Assembly: GCA_022796795.1 (NCBI GenBank)
Contig: JAAWJI010000012.1
Coordinates: forward strand, 18,325 to 82,324
Length of the DNA stretch: 64,000 bases
Origin: Lachnospiraceae bacterium
GTDB taxonomy: Bacteria; Bacillota; Clostridia; Lachnospirales; Lachnospiraceae
Direction: 5' to 3'
Shown: in pieces, positions 7,838-15,763 of the stretch
Layout of the letters: each line of letters opens with the position of its first letter
How positions within the stretch are numbered: position 1 is the stretch's first letter
Position numbers and translations under genes: made by a program
Notes under the pieces: generated by a model
Database searches by the model: none
Seen by the model: only the letters and a program-made list of their open reading frames with translations
What the model was told of the DNA's origin: nothing

Positions 7838-8956
7838 ATGAAAAGAAAAGTAATTGCTACCGTATTGGCACTGGCAATGACCATGTCCATGCTTGCAGGC
7901 TGCGGCTCCAAGAAAGAGGAAACACCTCAGGCGCCGGCTGCTGAGGCTCCCGCTGAGACACCGGCTGCTGAAGAAGAGGAAAAGGGGGAGACAGAAGCTG
8001 AGGCTCCCGCTGAGAGCACCGGCGAGGCTGAGATCGTTTTGAAGTATGCGGAGCTGAATCCGGACGGACATATCATGGATGAGTGCGCAGACTATTTTGC
8101 AGAGCAGGTAAGCCAGATGTCCAATGGACGTATTGAAATCGACGTATTCCCGGCCGGACAGCTGGGCGATGAGAAGACTGCTTATCAGACCATTCAGATG
8201 GGCGGCGGCGCAATTGACATCTGCCGCGGAAACACCAACTCTCTGGCAGACTTCGGCGCTGAGAAGCTGAACCTGTTCGGACTTCCCTTTATTTTCCAGG
8301 GACGCGAGCATCTGTGGAACGTGCTGGAGAGCGAGATCGGTGCAGATTTCCTGGCTGAGCCCCAGGAGAAGAGCATGGGCATGGTTGGCCTGTTCTACCT
8401 GGATGAGGGTTCCCGGAACTTCTTTACCGTAGAGAGCAAGCCCATTAACACCGTAGAGGATTTCAAGGGCCTGAAGCTGCGCGTTCCCACTACCCTGATT
8501 ATGGAGGGAACCACCACTGCACTGGGCGCAAGCGCAACTCCCATTTCTTTCTCTGAGCTGTATTCTTCTCTGCAGACAGGCGTGGTTGACGGTGCTGAGC
8601 AGCCCCATTCCGGCTACTTCTCCAACAAGTTCTACGAGGTAGCTCCTAACTACACCCTGACCGGACATACCTACAGCCCCTCCATCATCCTCATGAGCGA
8701 GAGCGTATGGAACGGATTGAGCGCTGATGATCAGAAGATTCTTATGGACGCTGCAAAGGCAACCGAGCAGTACAACAAAGAGACCATCACAGAGCTGGAT
8801 GCACAGCTGCTGGAGGACATCAAGGCTGCTGGCGCAAACGTAATCGAGATCACAGACAACACTCCTTTCGTAGAGGCAACTGCTGAGGTTACCGCTGAGT
8901 ACACCAATACCGAAGAGCTGAAGGCTCTGTATGATCAGATCTTAAGCATGAAATAA
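7838..8956 (+). CDS. dctP: TRAP transporter substrate-binding lipoprotein (DctP family)
   Basis: The extracytoplasmic solute receptor of a tripartite ATP-independent transporter, which captures an organic acid (often a uronate or other carboxylate). It has a signal peptide ending in the lipobox MLAGC (Cys22), then an Ala/Glu-rich linker to about residue 60, then the DctP fold (FPAGQLGDEKTAYQTIQMGG, LPFIFQGREH, GLKLRVPTT, the usual ligand arginine region). AGGAGGG precedes the ATG. A hairpin between it and dctQ probably raises its expression relative to the membrane subunits. Nearby uxaAB makes a hexuronate ligand plausible but unproven. Confidence 0.93.
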   Translation: MKRKVIATVLALAMTMSMLAGCGSKKEETPQAPAAEAPAETPAAEEEEKGETEAEAPAESTGEAEIVLKYAELNPDGHIMDECADYFAEQVSQMSNGRIEIDVFPAGQLGDEKTAYQTIQMGGGAIDICRGNTNSLADFGAEKLNLFGLPFIFQGREHLWNVLESEIGADFLAEPQEKSMGMVGLFYLDEGSRNFFTVESKPINTVEDFKGLKLRVPTTLIMEGTTTALGASATPISFSELYSSLQTGVVDGAEQPHSGYFSNKFYEVAPNYTLTGHTYSPSIILMSESVWNGLSADDQKILMDAAKATEQYNKETITELDAQLLEDIKAAGANVIEITDNTPFVEATAEVTAEYTNTEELKALYDQILSMK

Positions 8957-8982
8957 GTGAAAACGACAGTTTAGAAGCGCAT

Positions 8983-9016
8983 GAGGAGGAGAGGACAGCC
9001 TGTCTGTCTCCTCCTC
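8983..9016 (+). terminator. Hairpin after dctP (attenuator or RNA stabiliser)
   Basis: GAGGAGGAGA (8983-8992) pairs perfectly with TCTCCTCCTC (9007-9016). No proper T tract follows, so it probably acts as a partial terminator or 3'-end protector that favours dctP over dctQM. Confidence 0.6.
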
Positions 9017-9092
9017 TTGTGAGCAATCCCGAAAAGCCCCTTGCACCATCTTTCAGGCCGATTTTCCGCCAGTTGCACGCAAATTTAATTAA

Positions 9093-9109
9093 CGTACACA
9101 CCGTGTACG
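9093..9109. promoter_or_regulatory. Inverted repeat upstream of dctQ
   Basis: CGTACAC-acc-GTGTACG, a perfect 7-bp inverted repeat with a 3-base centre. The centre is too short for a stable RNA loop, so an operator is more likely than a hairpin. No clear -35/-10 pair is visible next to it. Confidence 0.4.
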
Positions 9110-9203
9110 CCTCATAAATTTGTGCGCATCTGACAAAAAATCTGCTCTGAAATCTGGATGCAAAGACTTTCCGGGAATGCTCTTATCACGAAAGGAGGAC
9201 TCC

Positions 9204-9698
9204 ATGGAGAAGGTCACAAAGATTTTTGATTATGTGTATCTTTTTTTCATGACCATCTGTAAATTGTTTTTTATCGGCATGGTTGTGGTTACCGCATATG
9301 TGGTATTTGGCCGGTTTGTGCTGAATAACAGCCCGTCCTGGGGAGAAGAGCTGGCTCTGCTGTGCATGGTATATATGTCCATGATCAGTGCGGCTTTGGC
9401 TATCCGCAAGGACACGCATATCCGCATGACCATCATTGACCTGTTTTTGCCGGAAAAGGTGGTGGGATTTTTTAAGGGCCTGGCCCAGGTGGCAATCTTC
9501 GGCTTTTCCTGGTTTATGATTATCTATGGCTGGCAGTTTGCCCAGCTTATGGGAAGAAGTATGATGACCGGACTCCGGATTAAGTCCATGTACCTGTATC
9601 TGGCAATCCCCATTGCGGGAGTGGCCTTGTGTCTCATGGAGATTGAGCGTCTGATCAATTTCTTCTACAGAAGGAAGGGAGGAACGGTCAATGAATAG
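9204..9698 (+). CDS. dctQ: TRAP transporter small permease (DctQ family)
   Basis: The 164-residue small membrane subunit of the TRAP transporter, with four hydrophobic segments and the family's WGEEL motif (NNSPSWGEELALLCMVYMSM). The start at 9204 follows AAAGGAGG at 9191-9198; an upstream in-frame ATG at 9120 would add an unlikely hydrophilic extension. It overlaps dctM by 8 bases, which fixes the two subunits in one translated unit. Confidence 0.92.
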   Translation: MEKVTKIFDYVYLFFMTICKLFFIGMVVVTAYVVFGRFVLNNSPSWGEELALLCMVYMSMISAALAIRKDTHIRMTIIDLFLPEKVVGFFKGLAQVAIFGFSWFMIIYGWQFAQLMGRSMMTGLRIKSMYLYLAIPIAGVALCLMEIERLINFFYRRKGGTVNE

Positions 9699-10992
9699 AG
9701 AAACCACCGCAATTCTGATTTTGATGGTTACCTTTGTGTTTTTTATCGTCTGCCGGTTTCCCATTGCCTTTGGAATCGGTATTTCCACCCTGCTGACCTG
9801 TCTGTATTTGGAGCTGCCTCTGATGCAGGTGGCGCAGCTCATGGTAAAGGGTGTGAATGTATTCTCGCTCATGGCTGTTCCCTTCTTCATTTTGGCCGGT
9901 GAACTCATGGGAAGCGGAGGTATATCGAAACGTCTGATTGCCCTGTCCAATGCCCTGATCGGGTGGATGCGGGGCGGTCTGGCCATGGTGAATATCATTG
10001 CCTCTGTATTTTTCGGCGGTATTTCCGGTTCCTCTACAGCAGACACCGCGTCTCTGGGAACCATTTTGATCCCCATGATGAAGGATGAGGGATATGATGA
10101 GGATTTCTCCACCTGTGTGACCATGGCTTCCTCTGTACAGGGACTTTTGATTCCGCCCAGCCATAATATGGTGCTGTACGCCACCGTAGCCGGTTCTGTA
10201 TCCGTGGGACGTCTGTTCCTGGCAGGCTATGTGCCCGGCATTGTGCTGGCAATCGTGCTGATGATTTACAGCTATATCATATCCGTAAAGCGGAAATATC
10301 CCAAGGGAGATCCCTTCAATATAAAGAACGTGTTGAAGACCTGCTGGGACTCTATCTGGGGACTGCTGACCGTTCTCATCGTGGTAATCGGTGTGGTATT
10401 CGGTATGTTTACAGCTACAGAGTCTGCGGCTATCGCTGTCGTATATGCTCTTATCGTATCTCTGTTTGTATACCGGGAGCTGGATCTAAAGGGAATCTGG
10501 CATGTGCTGGAGCGGGGGTTAAATACCCTGGCAATCGTGCTGATCCTGATTTCCACTTCCACGGCTTTCGGATGGATGCTGACTTATCTGAAGATGCCGG
10601 AGCTGGTGGCAAACGCTATTTTAGGCGTTTCCGACAATAAATATGTAATTATGTTGATTATGAATGTGTTGCTGCTGGTTCTGGGCTGCGTTATGGATAT
10701 GTCGGCTCTGATCCTGGTTTGTACGCCGATTCTTCTTCCCATCGCAACGGGAATCGGCGTGGATCCGGTGCACTTCGGCGCCATTATGATCCTGAACTTA
10801 GGTATTGGTTTGATTACGCCTCCCGTAGGCGGCACACTGTTTGTGGGAAGCGCAGTTTCAGGAATTAAGATTGAGAAGCTGTCCAAGGCCATGCTTCCCT
10901 TCTATGCCATGATGGTGATTGCACTGATGATCGTTACCTTCTGTCCCGGACTCGTTATGTTCCTGCCGAACCTGATGATGCCGGTGATGTAG
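9691..10992 (+). CDS. dctM: TRAP transporter large permease (DctM family)
   Basis: The 433-residue large membrane subunit, the ion-coupled translocation pathway, with about 12 hydrophobic segments. Family features are the N-terminal FPIAFGIGIS, FFGGISGSSTADTASLG, VQGLLIPPSHNMVLY and the C-terminal NLGIGLITPPVGGTLFVG. The ATG lies inside dctQ (8-base overlap). The organic acid carried is not visible from the sequence. Confidence 0.94.
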   Translation: MNRETTAILILMVTFVFFIVCRFPIAFGIGISTLLTCLYLELPLMQVAQLMVKGVNVFSLMAVPFFILAGELMGSGGISKRLIALSNALIGWMRGGLAMVNIIASVFFGGISGSSTADTASLGTILIPMMKDEGYDEDFSTCVTMASSVQGLLIPPSHNMVLYATVAGSVSVGRLFLAGYVPGIVLAIVLMIYSYIISVKRKYPKGDPFNIKNVLKTCWDSIWGLLTVLIVVIGVVFGMFTATESAAIAVVYALIVSLFVYRELDLKGIWHVLERGLNTLAIVLILISTSTAFGWMLTYLKMPELVANAILGVSDNKYVIMLIMNVLLLVLGCVMDMSALILVCTPILLPIATGIGVDPVHFGAIMILNLGIGLITPPVGGTLFVGSAVSGIKIEKLSKAMLPFYAMMVIALMIVTFCPGLVMFLPNLMMPVM

Positions 10993-11020
10993 ATAAGCAG
11001 TTTAGCCATAACACAGACGA

Positions 11021-11056
11021 CTGGCAAACCGGGCTTGCTCCAATTTGCCAGTTGTT
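11021..11056 (+). terminator. Probable terminator of dctPQM
   Basis: CTGGCAAA (11021-11028) pairs with TTTGCCAG (11044-11051) and is followed by a T-rich stretch (TTGTTCTGTATT). The loop is 15 bases. It lies 29 bases after the dctM stop. Confidence 0.6.
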
Positions 11057-11272
11057 CTGTATTATGAGGGAGCGCCTGTCTATGCCCAGGATTATCCGGG
11101 GCAGCAGTGGGAAAGCGCCGAAGGTGTCCCTGGGAGCGCCCGGCAATGAGCAAAAAGAGCTGCGATAGCAGAGGAGAGCGCTGGAAGCGCGATTTTGGGA
11201 ATGGGCGTGGGATGAACGGACGGTGAGCCATAACTATTTGTAGAAAAGCTGGCGTAGAAAAGGAGTATGGAA

Positions 11273-12073
11273 ATGCAGCAAGTGATTGAGCTGGAGCATG
11301 GGGCGGATATGAACGGGTATCTGGTCACAGATGAGGCCAAAGGAGCCGTGGTGATCTGCCCGGGAGGTGGATATGAATTTCGGTCTGCCCGGGAGGCGGA
11401 GCCGGTGGCCCGGGCCTACAATCGGGCCGGTTATCACGCCTTTGTGGCAAATTATCAGCTGGGGGAGGAGATGGAGCCTCTGGGATACGGGCCCCTTGTG
11501 GATCTGAGCCAGGCAGTGGCCTGGGTGAACAGCCATAAGGGCAAGCTTGGCATAGAGGGCAAGGATGTCTATGTCTGCGGATTTTCCGCGGGAGCCCATT
11601 TGGCGGCCAGCCTGGGGGTTCTGTGGAAGGATGCCAGCCGGTTTCCGGCGGGTACAGATCTTGCCCTTCATCGGCCGGATGCCATGATTCTGTGTTACCC
11701 GGTTATAAGCGCAGGAGAATGGGGACATCGGGGCAGTTTTGTACGTCTGGCTGGGGAGCAGCAGGAAGATCAGCAGAGATACAGTCTGGAAAAACTGGTG
11801 ACCCGGGACGCAGTGCCGGCCTTTCTGTGGCATACGGCAGCAGACGACGGCGTACCGGTGCAGAATACTCTTTTGATGGCAGATGCTCTGGCGCGCTTTG
11901 GAGTGCCTGTGGAGGTGCATGTATTCCCCTATGGAGTCCACGGGCTTTCCCTGGCAACGGAAGAGGTAGATGAGCTGGTGAAGGGCCGTCTGGCAGACGC
12001 CCATGTGGCGCAGTGGATGGAGCTTTGCGTCCGCTGGATGGAAGTATGGAGGAATGGATATGAAACAGTATGA
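11273..12073 (+). CDS. Alpha/beta hydrolase, acetyl-esterase/lipase type
   Basis: A cytoplasmic esterase of about 266 residues. The CPGGGYEFRS loop is the oxyanion-hole motif of carbohydrate acetyl/feruloyl esterase-like hydrolases; GFSAG places the nucleophile near Ser105; a later DDG aspartate and the His in GVHGLS complete a triad. The ATG at 11273 (7 bases after AAAAGGAG) is preferred to the one at 11267, which would sit on the ribosome site. It is translationally coupled to the cupin-like gene. It probably deacetylates imported sugars or oligosaccharides, consistent with the uronate/pectin context; the substrate is unproven. Confidence 0.83.
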   Translation: MQQVIELEHGADMNGYLVTDEAKGAVVICPGGGYEFRSAREAEPVARAYNRAGYHAFVANYQLGEEMEPLGYGPLVDLSQAVAWVNSHKGKLGIEGKDVYVCGFSAGAHLAASLGVLWKDASRFPAGTDLALHRPDAMILCYPVISAGEWGHRGSFVRLAGEQQEDQQRYSLEKLVTRDAVPAFLWHTAADDGVPVQNTLLMADALARFGVPVEVHVFPYGVHGLSLATEEVDELVKGRLADAHVAQWMELCVRWMEVWRNGYETV

Positions 12074-12443
12074 GATTCAGGCTCAGGGATTTCAGGTGCT
12101 GCACAACAGCGGCGGCTGGCGGCTGGCAGTCCACGGCTATGAGGAACAGGTAAACGGCATGGCCTCCCTGGCAAACTGGGGCAGGCATCTGGATTCCGAG
12201 GAAGCATTTGTACTTCTCCAGGGCAGGGCCTGGCTTTCAGAGCGGAGCGAAGCAGGAGAGCTTTTGGTTCAGCCTCTTCATCCGCTTCAGGTATATCTGG
12301 TGGAGACCGGAACCCGCCACGCCATTGTATTGGCACAGGACAGCCAGGTGCTGATTGCGGAAAACCGGGATATGGACAACAGCGTTACAGAGCCCATAAG
12401 CAGTCAGGATTTAGAGCAGATACGCCTGGCTTGTGGCACATGA
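12060..12443 (+). CDS. Small cupin-like protein of unknown function
   Basis: A 127-residue protein overlapping the esterase stop by 14 bases. GGAGG at 12048-12052 is 7 bases before the ATG at 12060. The middle resembles a single cupin barrel (EEAFVLLQGRAWLSE ... PLQVYLVETGTRHAIVL), but the metal-binding histidine set is incomplete, so catalysis is doubtful. Such proteins often accompany sugar-catabolic esterases and regulators. Function unknown. Confidence 0.65.
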   Translation: MKQYEIQAQGFQVLHNSGGWRLAVHGYEEQVNGMASLANWGRHLDSEEAFVLLQGRAWLSERSEAGELLVQPLHPLQVYLVETGTRHAIVLAQDSQVLIAENRDMDNSVTEPISSQDLEQIRLACGT

Positions 12444-12644
12444 CGGAAAAGTCGGAAAATCCAGGGATTCATGTGGATGGACTTAGAAAGGTTCCACGTT
12501 TTCGGCGGCGTTTTGAAGGAGTAGGGTAGGGAAATCAGAATATATCAGAAGCTGGCTTGTATTTTGAAAGTCGTGGATACCCATGGGATCTGCTGTTTGA
12601 AGTATAGAGGATGTGTTTTTAGAAAAAGTCCCGGAAATGGGAGG

Positions 12645-12676
12645 ATGCCAGGCAGCGGATCTGCCTGGCATTTATT
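12645..12676 (+). terminator. Rho-independent terminator
   Basis: A perfect 11-bp stem, ATGCCAGGCAG (12645-12655) with CTGCCTGGCAT (12661-12671), a 5-base loop, then TTTATT. It ends transcription about 200 bases after the cupin-like gene. The 12444-12644 stretch holds no gene I can recognise. Confidence 0.85.
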
Positions 12677-12972
12677 ATGAAAAAGTTTATTCAAATGGTA
12701 AGTTATAATCGTTTTAAAAAGGTGTTGCAGGATTGCTTTGTTGCTATGTTAGTATTATAGGAAAGAGAAATGAATGGAGTATGTAAAGGAGTTTAACGTT
12801 TTTTGAAAGATATATGAATAAAATGTGAACAGACACCCTTTGGGGGCCGGGAAATACGCCTGTATGATCTGGGGATCAAAGATAAAACCTTGTAGAAAAC
12901 AGAGAAATTTGTAAAAATATTTCGAAGAAGAAAGTCAGGTTTCACAAAAATGAAAAAGCAGGAAAAAAGAGT
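12677..12972. other. A+T-rich intergenic stretch without recognised genes
   Basis: The stretch between the terminator at 12645 and the amt promoter shows no open frame with a ribosome site and no convincing operator; AT-rich runs dominate. AACGTT near 12795 resembles the core of the LacI sites but lacks symmetric flanks. Confidence 0.5.
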
Positions 12973-13000
12973 TTGACTTTTCCTGAGAGACGCATATAAT
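12973..13000 (+). promoter_or_regulatory. Promoter of the amt leader
   Basis: TTGACT (12973-12978), 16-base spacer, TATAAT (12995-13000). It lies over 300 bases before the amt start codon, leaving a long untranslated leader that contains a strong terminator. Confidence 0.75.
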
Positions 13001-13139
13001 GGGGAGTAGCAAAACAAAGGCGTTTCTTGCGAAGAGCAGGAGGCGCCTTTTGGATTGCAGGGAAGCTTGGGGAAGAAGCTATGGGATGATACATTCCTGA
13101 AAATGTTCCCACATGCAAAACAGAACATACGGATAAATC

Positions 13140-13185
13140 GAAGGAGATTTTCAGTGGTCTAGGACCTGGAAATCTCCTTCTTTTT
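13140..13185 (+). terminator. Intrinsic terminator inside the amt leader (attenuator)
   Basis: A 15-bp stem (13140-13154 with 13166-13180, one G-T wobble) with extra pairing in the loop, followed by TTTTT. It lies between the amt promoter and the amt gene in the sense direction, so amt expression must require antitermination. Clostridial nitrogen genes are known targets of ANTAR-type antiterminators; I could not identify the expected paired hexaloop hairpins with confidence. Confidence 0.8.
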
Positions 13186-13187
13186 AT

Positions 13188-13285
13188 GCACAGGCCCATG
13201 CAGAGAAAGTTTGCCGTTCATGGGGCGCACGGGCCGCGGGAGTAGGGAGAAAATCTTCCCTACTCGATGAAATGAAAAGGCCTGT
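13188..13285 (+). ncRNA. Second structured module in the amt leader
   Basis: ACAGGCC near 13190 can pair with GGCCTGT near 13279-13285, closing a domain. Inside it is a 9-bp hairpin GAGTAGGGA ... TCCCTACTC (about 13240-13266). The module ends about 17 bases before the ribosome site, so it could also affect translation. No known riboswitch class was recognised. Confidence 0.45.
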
Positions 13286-13315
13286 GATTTGTGCAGGCAA
13301 TTAGGAGGAATGATT

Positions 13316-15061
13316 ATGAGTGAAGAGATTTTAAGTGCTGTAAACGGGCAAGTATTCGGCGTCTGGTTTCTGATCGGCGCAGCCCTGGTGTTTTGGATGC
13401 AGGCAGGCTTTGCCATGGTGGAGGCGGGATTCACCAGGGCAAAGAACACGGGTAATATTCTGATGAAGAACCTGATGGATTTCTGCATCGGCACCGTGGT
13501 ATTTATTCTGATCGGCTTTAGCCTGCTGCTGGGGGAGGACCTGGCAGGACTGATCGGAAAGCCCGGGTTTGATATTTTTACCAGCTATGGGGAGTTTGAC
13601 TGGTCCAATTTTGTATTTAATCTAGTGTTCTGCGCTACCACGGCCACTATTGTGTCAGGAGCTATGGCAGAGCGGACCAAGTTTTTATCCTACTGCAGCT
13701 ACTCGGCAGTGATTTCCGCTCTGATTTATCCTATTGAGGCGCACTGGATCTGGGGCGGCGGATGGCTCTCCCAGCTGGGCTTCCACGATTTTGCAGGCTC
13801 TTGCGCCATTCACATGGTGGGAGGCATTTCCGCTCTCATCGGCGCTAAGATTCTGGGACCCCGGATCGGCAAGTTTCAGAAGGATCAGACAGGAAAGATT
13901 GTGAAGGTCAATGCATTTCCGGGACACAACCTTCCTCTGGGCTGTCTAGGCGTGTTTATCCTCTGGCTGGGCTGGTATGGATTTAACGGTGCGGCAGCCA
14001 CATCTGTGGAGCAGCTGGGTTCTGTGTTTGTAACCACTACGGTGGCTCCGGCCATTGCCACGGTGGTGTGCATGGTATTTACCTGGGTGCGTTACGGTAA
14101 GCCGGATATCTCCATGTGTCTGAACGCTTCCCTGGCAGGCCTTGTGGCTATCACAGCTCCCTGTGATGTGACGGATGTGACGGGAGCCATTGTCATCGGC
14201 GCTGTGGCAGGACTGCTGGTGGTATTCGGGGTCTGGTTCCTGGATCATGTGCTGCGGGTGGATGATCCGGTGGGAGCTGTGGCGGTCCACTGCCTCAACG
14301 GAATCTGGGGTACCATTGCAGTGGGTCTGTTTGCCACCACCTCAGCGCCGGGCAACGACAGTCTGACCGGGCTTTTCTATGGTGGCGGCTTCCGGCTTCT
14401 GGGAATCCAGCTGGCAGGCTTCGCAGCAGTGGCAGCCTGGACAGCCGCGACCATTACCATAGCTTTTCTGGTGATCCGGGCAGCCGTAGGCCTGCGGGTG
14501 ACAGAGGAGGAGGAGATCGTGGGACTGGATTCCTGTGAGCACGGCCTGCCCTCCGCCTATGCAGGATTTAGCATTATGGATATTGCCAACACCATGACCA
14601 TGGAGGTGAACGAGAACACCAACCTGGGCGTGGAGGATTATCAGGCGGCTTCTCAGGCACAGAGGGCTGCAGCCGTAAAGGTGGCGGCTGGTCCCAAGTC
14701 CGAATCCGGGATCTACAAGGTTTCGATTATCGCCAAGCTGTCCCGGTATGATCAGCTGAAGAAGGCCATGAATGATATCGGCGTCACGGGCATGACCGTC
14801 ACCCAGGTCATGGGCTGCGGGGTGCAGAAAGGAGCCGGAGAGCGGTACCGGGGTGTGGAAATGGACGCCACTCTGCTTCCTAAGGTAAAGGTGGAGGTGA
14901 TCGTGGGGAATATTCCTGTAGATACGGTCATTGAGGCAGCTAAGAGGGCCCTCTACACTGGACATATCGGGGACGGCAAGATTTTCGTCTACCCGGTAGA
15001 TAAGGTGGTAAAGGTCCGTACCGGGGAGGAAGACCTGGCAGCGCTGCAGGATGTGGAGTAA
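13316..15061 (+). CDS. amt: Ammonium transporter fused to a PII signalling domain (Amt-PII)
   Basis: A 581-residue fusion. Residues 1 to about 420 form the Amt/Mep/Rh channel with about 11 membrane helices (GFAMVEAGFTRAKN, HWIWGGGWL, HMVGG and HCLNGIWGT carry the ammonium-path residues). Residues about 464-575 are a complete PII (GlnB/GlnK) domain: YKVSIIAKLSRYDQLKKAM, a T-loop QKGAGERYRGVEMDATLLPK and the C-terminal signature GDGKIFVYPVDKVVKVRTGE. PII normally plugs Amt when nitrogen is replete. The usual uridylylated Tyr51 of the T-loop is Met here. AGGAGGA supports the ATG at 13316. An attenuator precedes the gene. Confidence 0.95.
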   Translation: MSEEILSAVNGQVFGVWFLIGAALVFWMQAGFAMVEAGFTRAKNTGNILMKNLMDFCIGTVVFILIGFSLLLGEDLAGLIGKPGFDIFTSYGEFDWSNFVFNLVFCATTATIVSGAMAERTKFLSYCSYSAVISALIYPIEAHWIWGGGWLSQLGFHDFAGSCAIHMVGGISALIGAKILGPRIGKFQKDQTGKIVKVNAFPGHNLPLGCLGVFILWLGWYGFNGAAATSVEQLGSVFVTTTVAPAIATVVCMVFTWVRYGKPDISMCLNASLAGLVAITAPCDVTDVTGAIVIGAVAGLLVVFGVWFLDHVLRVDDPVGAVAVHCLNGIWGTIAVGLFATTSAPGNDSLTGLFYGGGFRLLGIQLAGFAAVAAWTAATITIAFLVIRAAVGLRVTEEEEIVGLDSCEHGLPSAYAGFSIMDIANTMTMEVNENTNLGVEDYQAASQAQRAAAVKVAAGPKSESGIYKVSIIAKLSRYDQLKKAMNDIGVTGMTVTQVMGCGVQKGAGERYRGVEMDATLLPKVKVEVIVGNIPVDTVIEAAKRALYTGHIGDGKIFVYPVDKVVKVRTGEEDLAALQDVE

Positions 15062-15207
15062 TCATTCAAATGTTTAGACTTTTTTAACAAGTATTGGAAG
15101 AAAAAAGATAGTAATTTGAACGTTGCTGTGGTATACTGTGAATAACGAAAAAATGGAGAGAAGGTACCTCGACGCCTTCTGTTTCAGGAAAGGAACTGGG
15201 TGATACT

Positions 15208-15468
15208 ATGAATAAGCTTGACGATCTGCTGGCAGCCTCCAGGCTCAATGAGCTGCTGCACAAAAAGGAAGTAGAGGAGAAAAATAAAAACACGCTTCTC
15301 TGGGTGCTGGCCGTTATCGGCGCTGTAGCTGCAGTGGCGGCTATTGCTTACGCAGTATACCGCTATTTTACCCCCGATTATCTGGAGGATTTTGAGGACG
15401 ACTTTGACGATGACTTTGATGACGATTTCTTTGACGACGATGACGATGATGAGGACGACGACGAATAG
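15208..15468 (+). CDS. Small single-pass membrane protein with poly-acidic tail
   Basis: 86 residues: a helical N-terminus (MNKLDDLLAASRLNELLHKK), one membrane helix (about 30-51) and a C-terminal run composed almost only of Asp and Glu. The ATG follows GGAAAGGAA. This layout is common in Lachnospiraceae for small proteins of unknown function; the acidic tail might bind cations or basic partners. It is followed at once by a strong terminator, so it forms a single-gene unit after amt. Confidence 0.75.
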   Translation: MNKLDDLLAASRLNELLHKKEVEEKNKNTLLWVLAVIGAVAAVAAIAYAVYRYFTPDYLEDFEDDFDDDFDDDFFDDDDDDEDDDE

Positions 15469-15495
15469 TCAGAAAAGCAGGGAAATTGAAGGTAG

Positions 15496-15525
15496 GGCTG
15501 CCGCAGCAGTTTGCGGCAGCCTTTT
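15496..15525 (+). terminator. Rho-independent terminator
   Basis: GGCTGCCGCA (15496-15505) pairs perfectly with TGCGGCAGCC (15512-15521), followed by TTTT. It ends the small acidic protein gene. Confidence 0.88.
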
Positions 15526-15590
15526 CGTCTGTCTGAGGGGAGAAAAGGAAAGGCAACAGTCCGCATTGTTTGGTGAATGAAGACAGAAGA

Positions 15591-15721
15591 TCTGGAAGGC
15601 AGAAGCGGAATATAGAACAAGAGCCTGTGAGCAGAAGAAAAATGGAGAACAAGAGCCTGGAAGGCAGAAGCGGAATGGAGAATAAGAGCCTGGAAGGCAG
15701 AAGAGAAATGGAGAATAAAAG
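15591..15721. repeat. Four imperfect 33-bp tandem repeats upstream of rlmD
   Basis: Units 15591-15623, 15624-15655 (32 bp), 15656-15688 and 15689-15721 share CTGGAAGGCAGAAG followed by a G/A-rich half ending in GAGAAYAAGAG. The G/A purine bias is strand-specific. The region lies in the leader of rlmD; no spacers and no palindromes are present, so it is not CRISPR. Confidence 0.8.
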
Positions 15722-15763
15722 ACTTTCAGATAATTGAGAAGAATGAAAAAAAAGGGGAGAGGG

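Noticed and set aside
15591..15721. Tandem repeats as a CRISPR array
   Set aside because: Units are contiguous without unique spacers and not palindromic, and no cas genes are present; VapD at 34.6 kb is only Cas2-like in fold.
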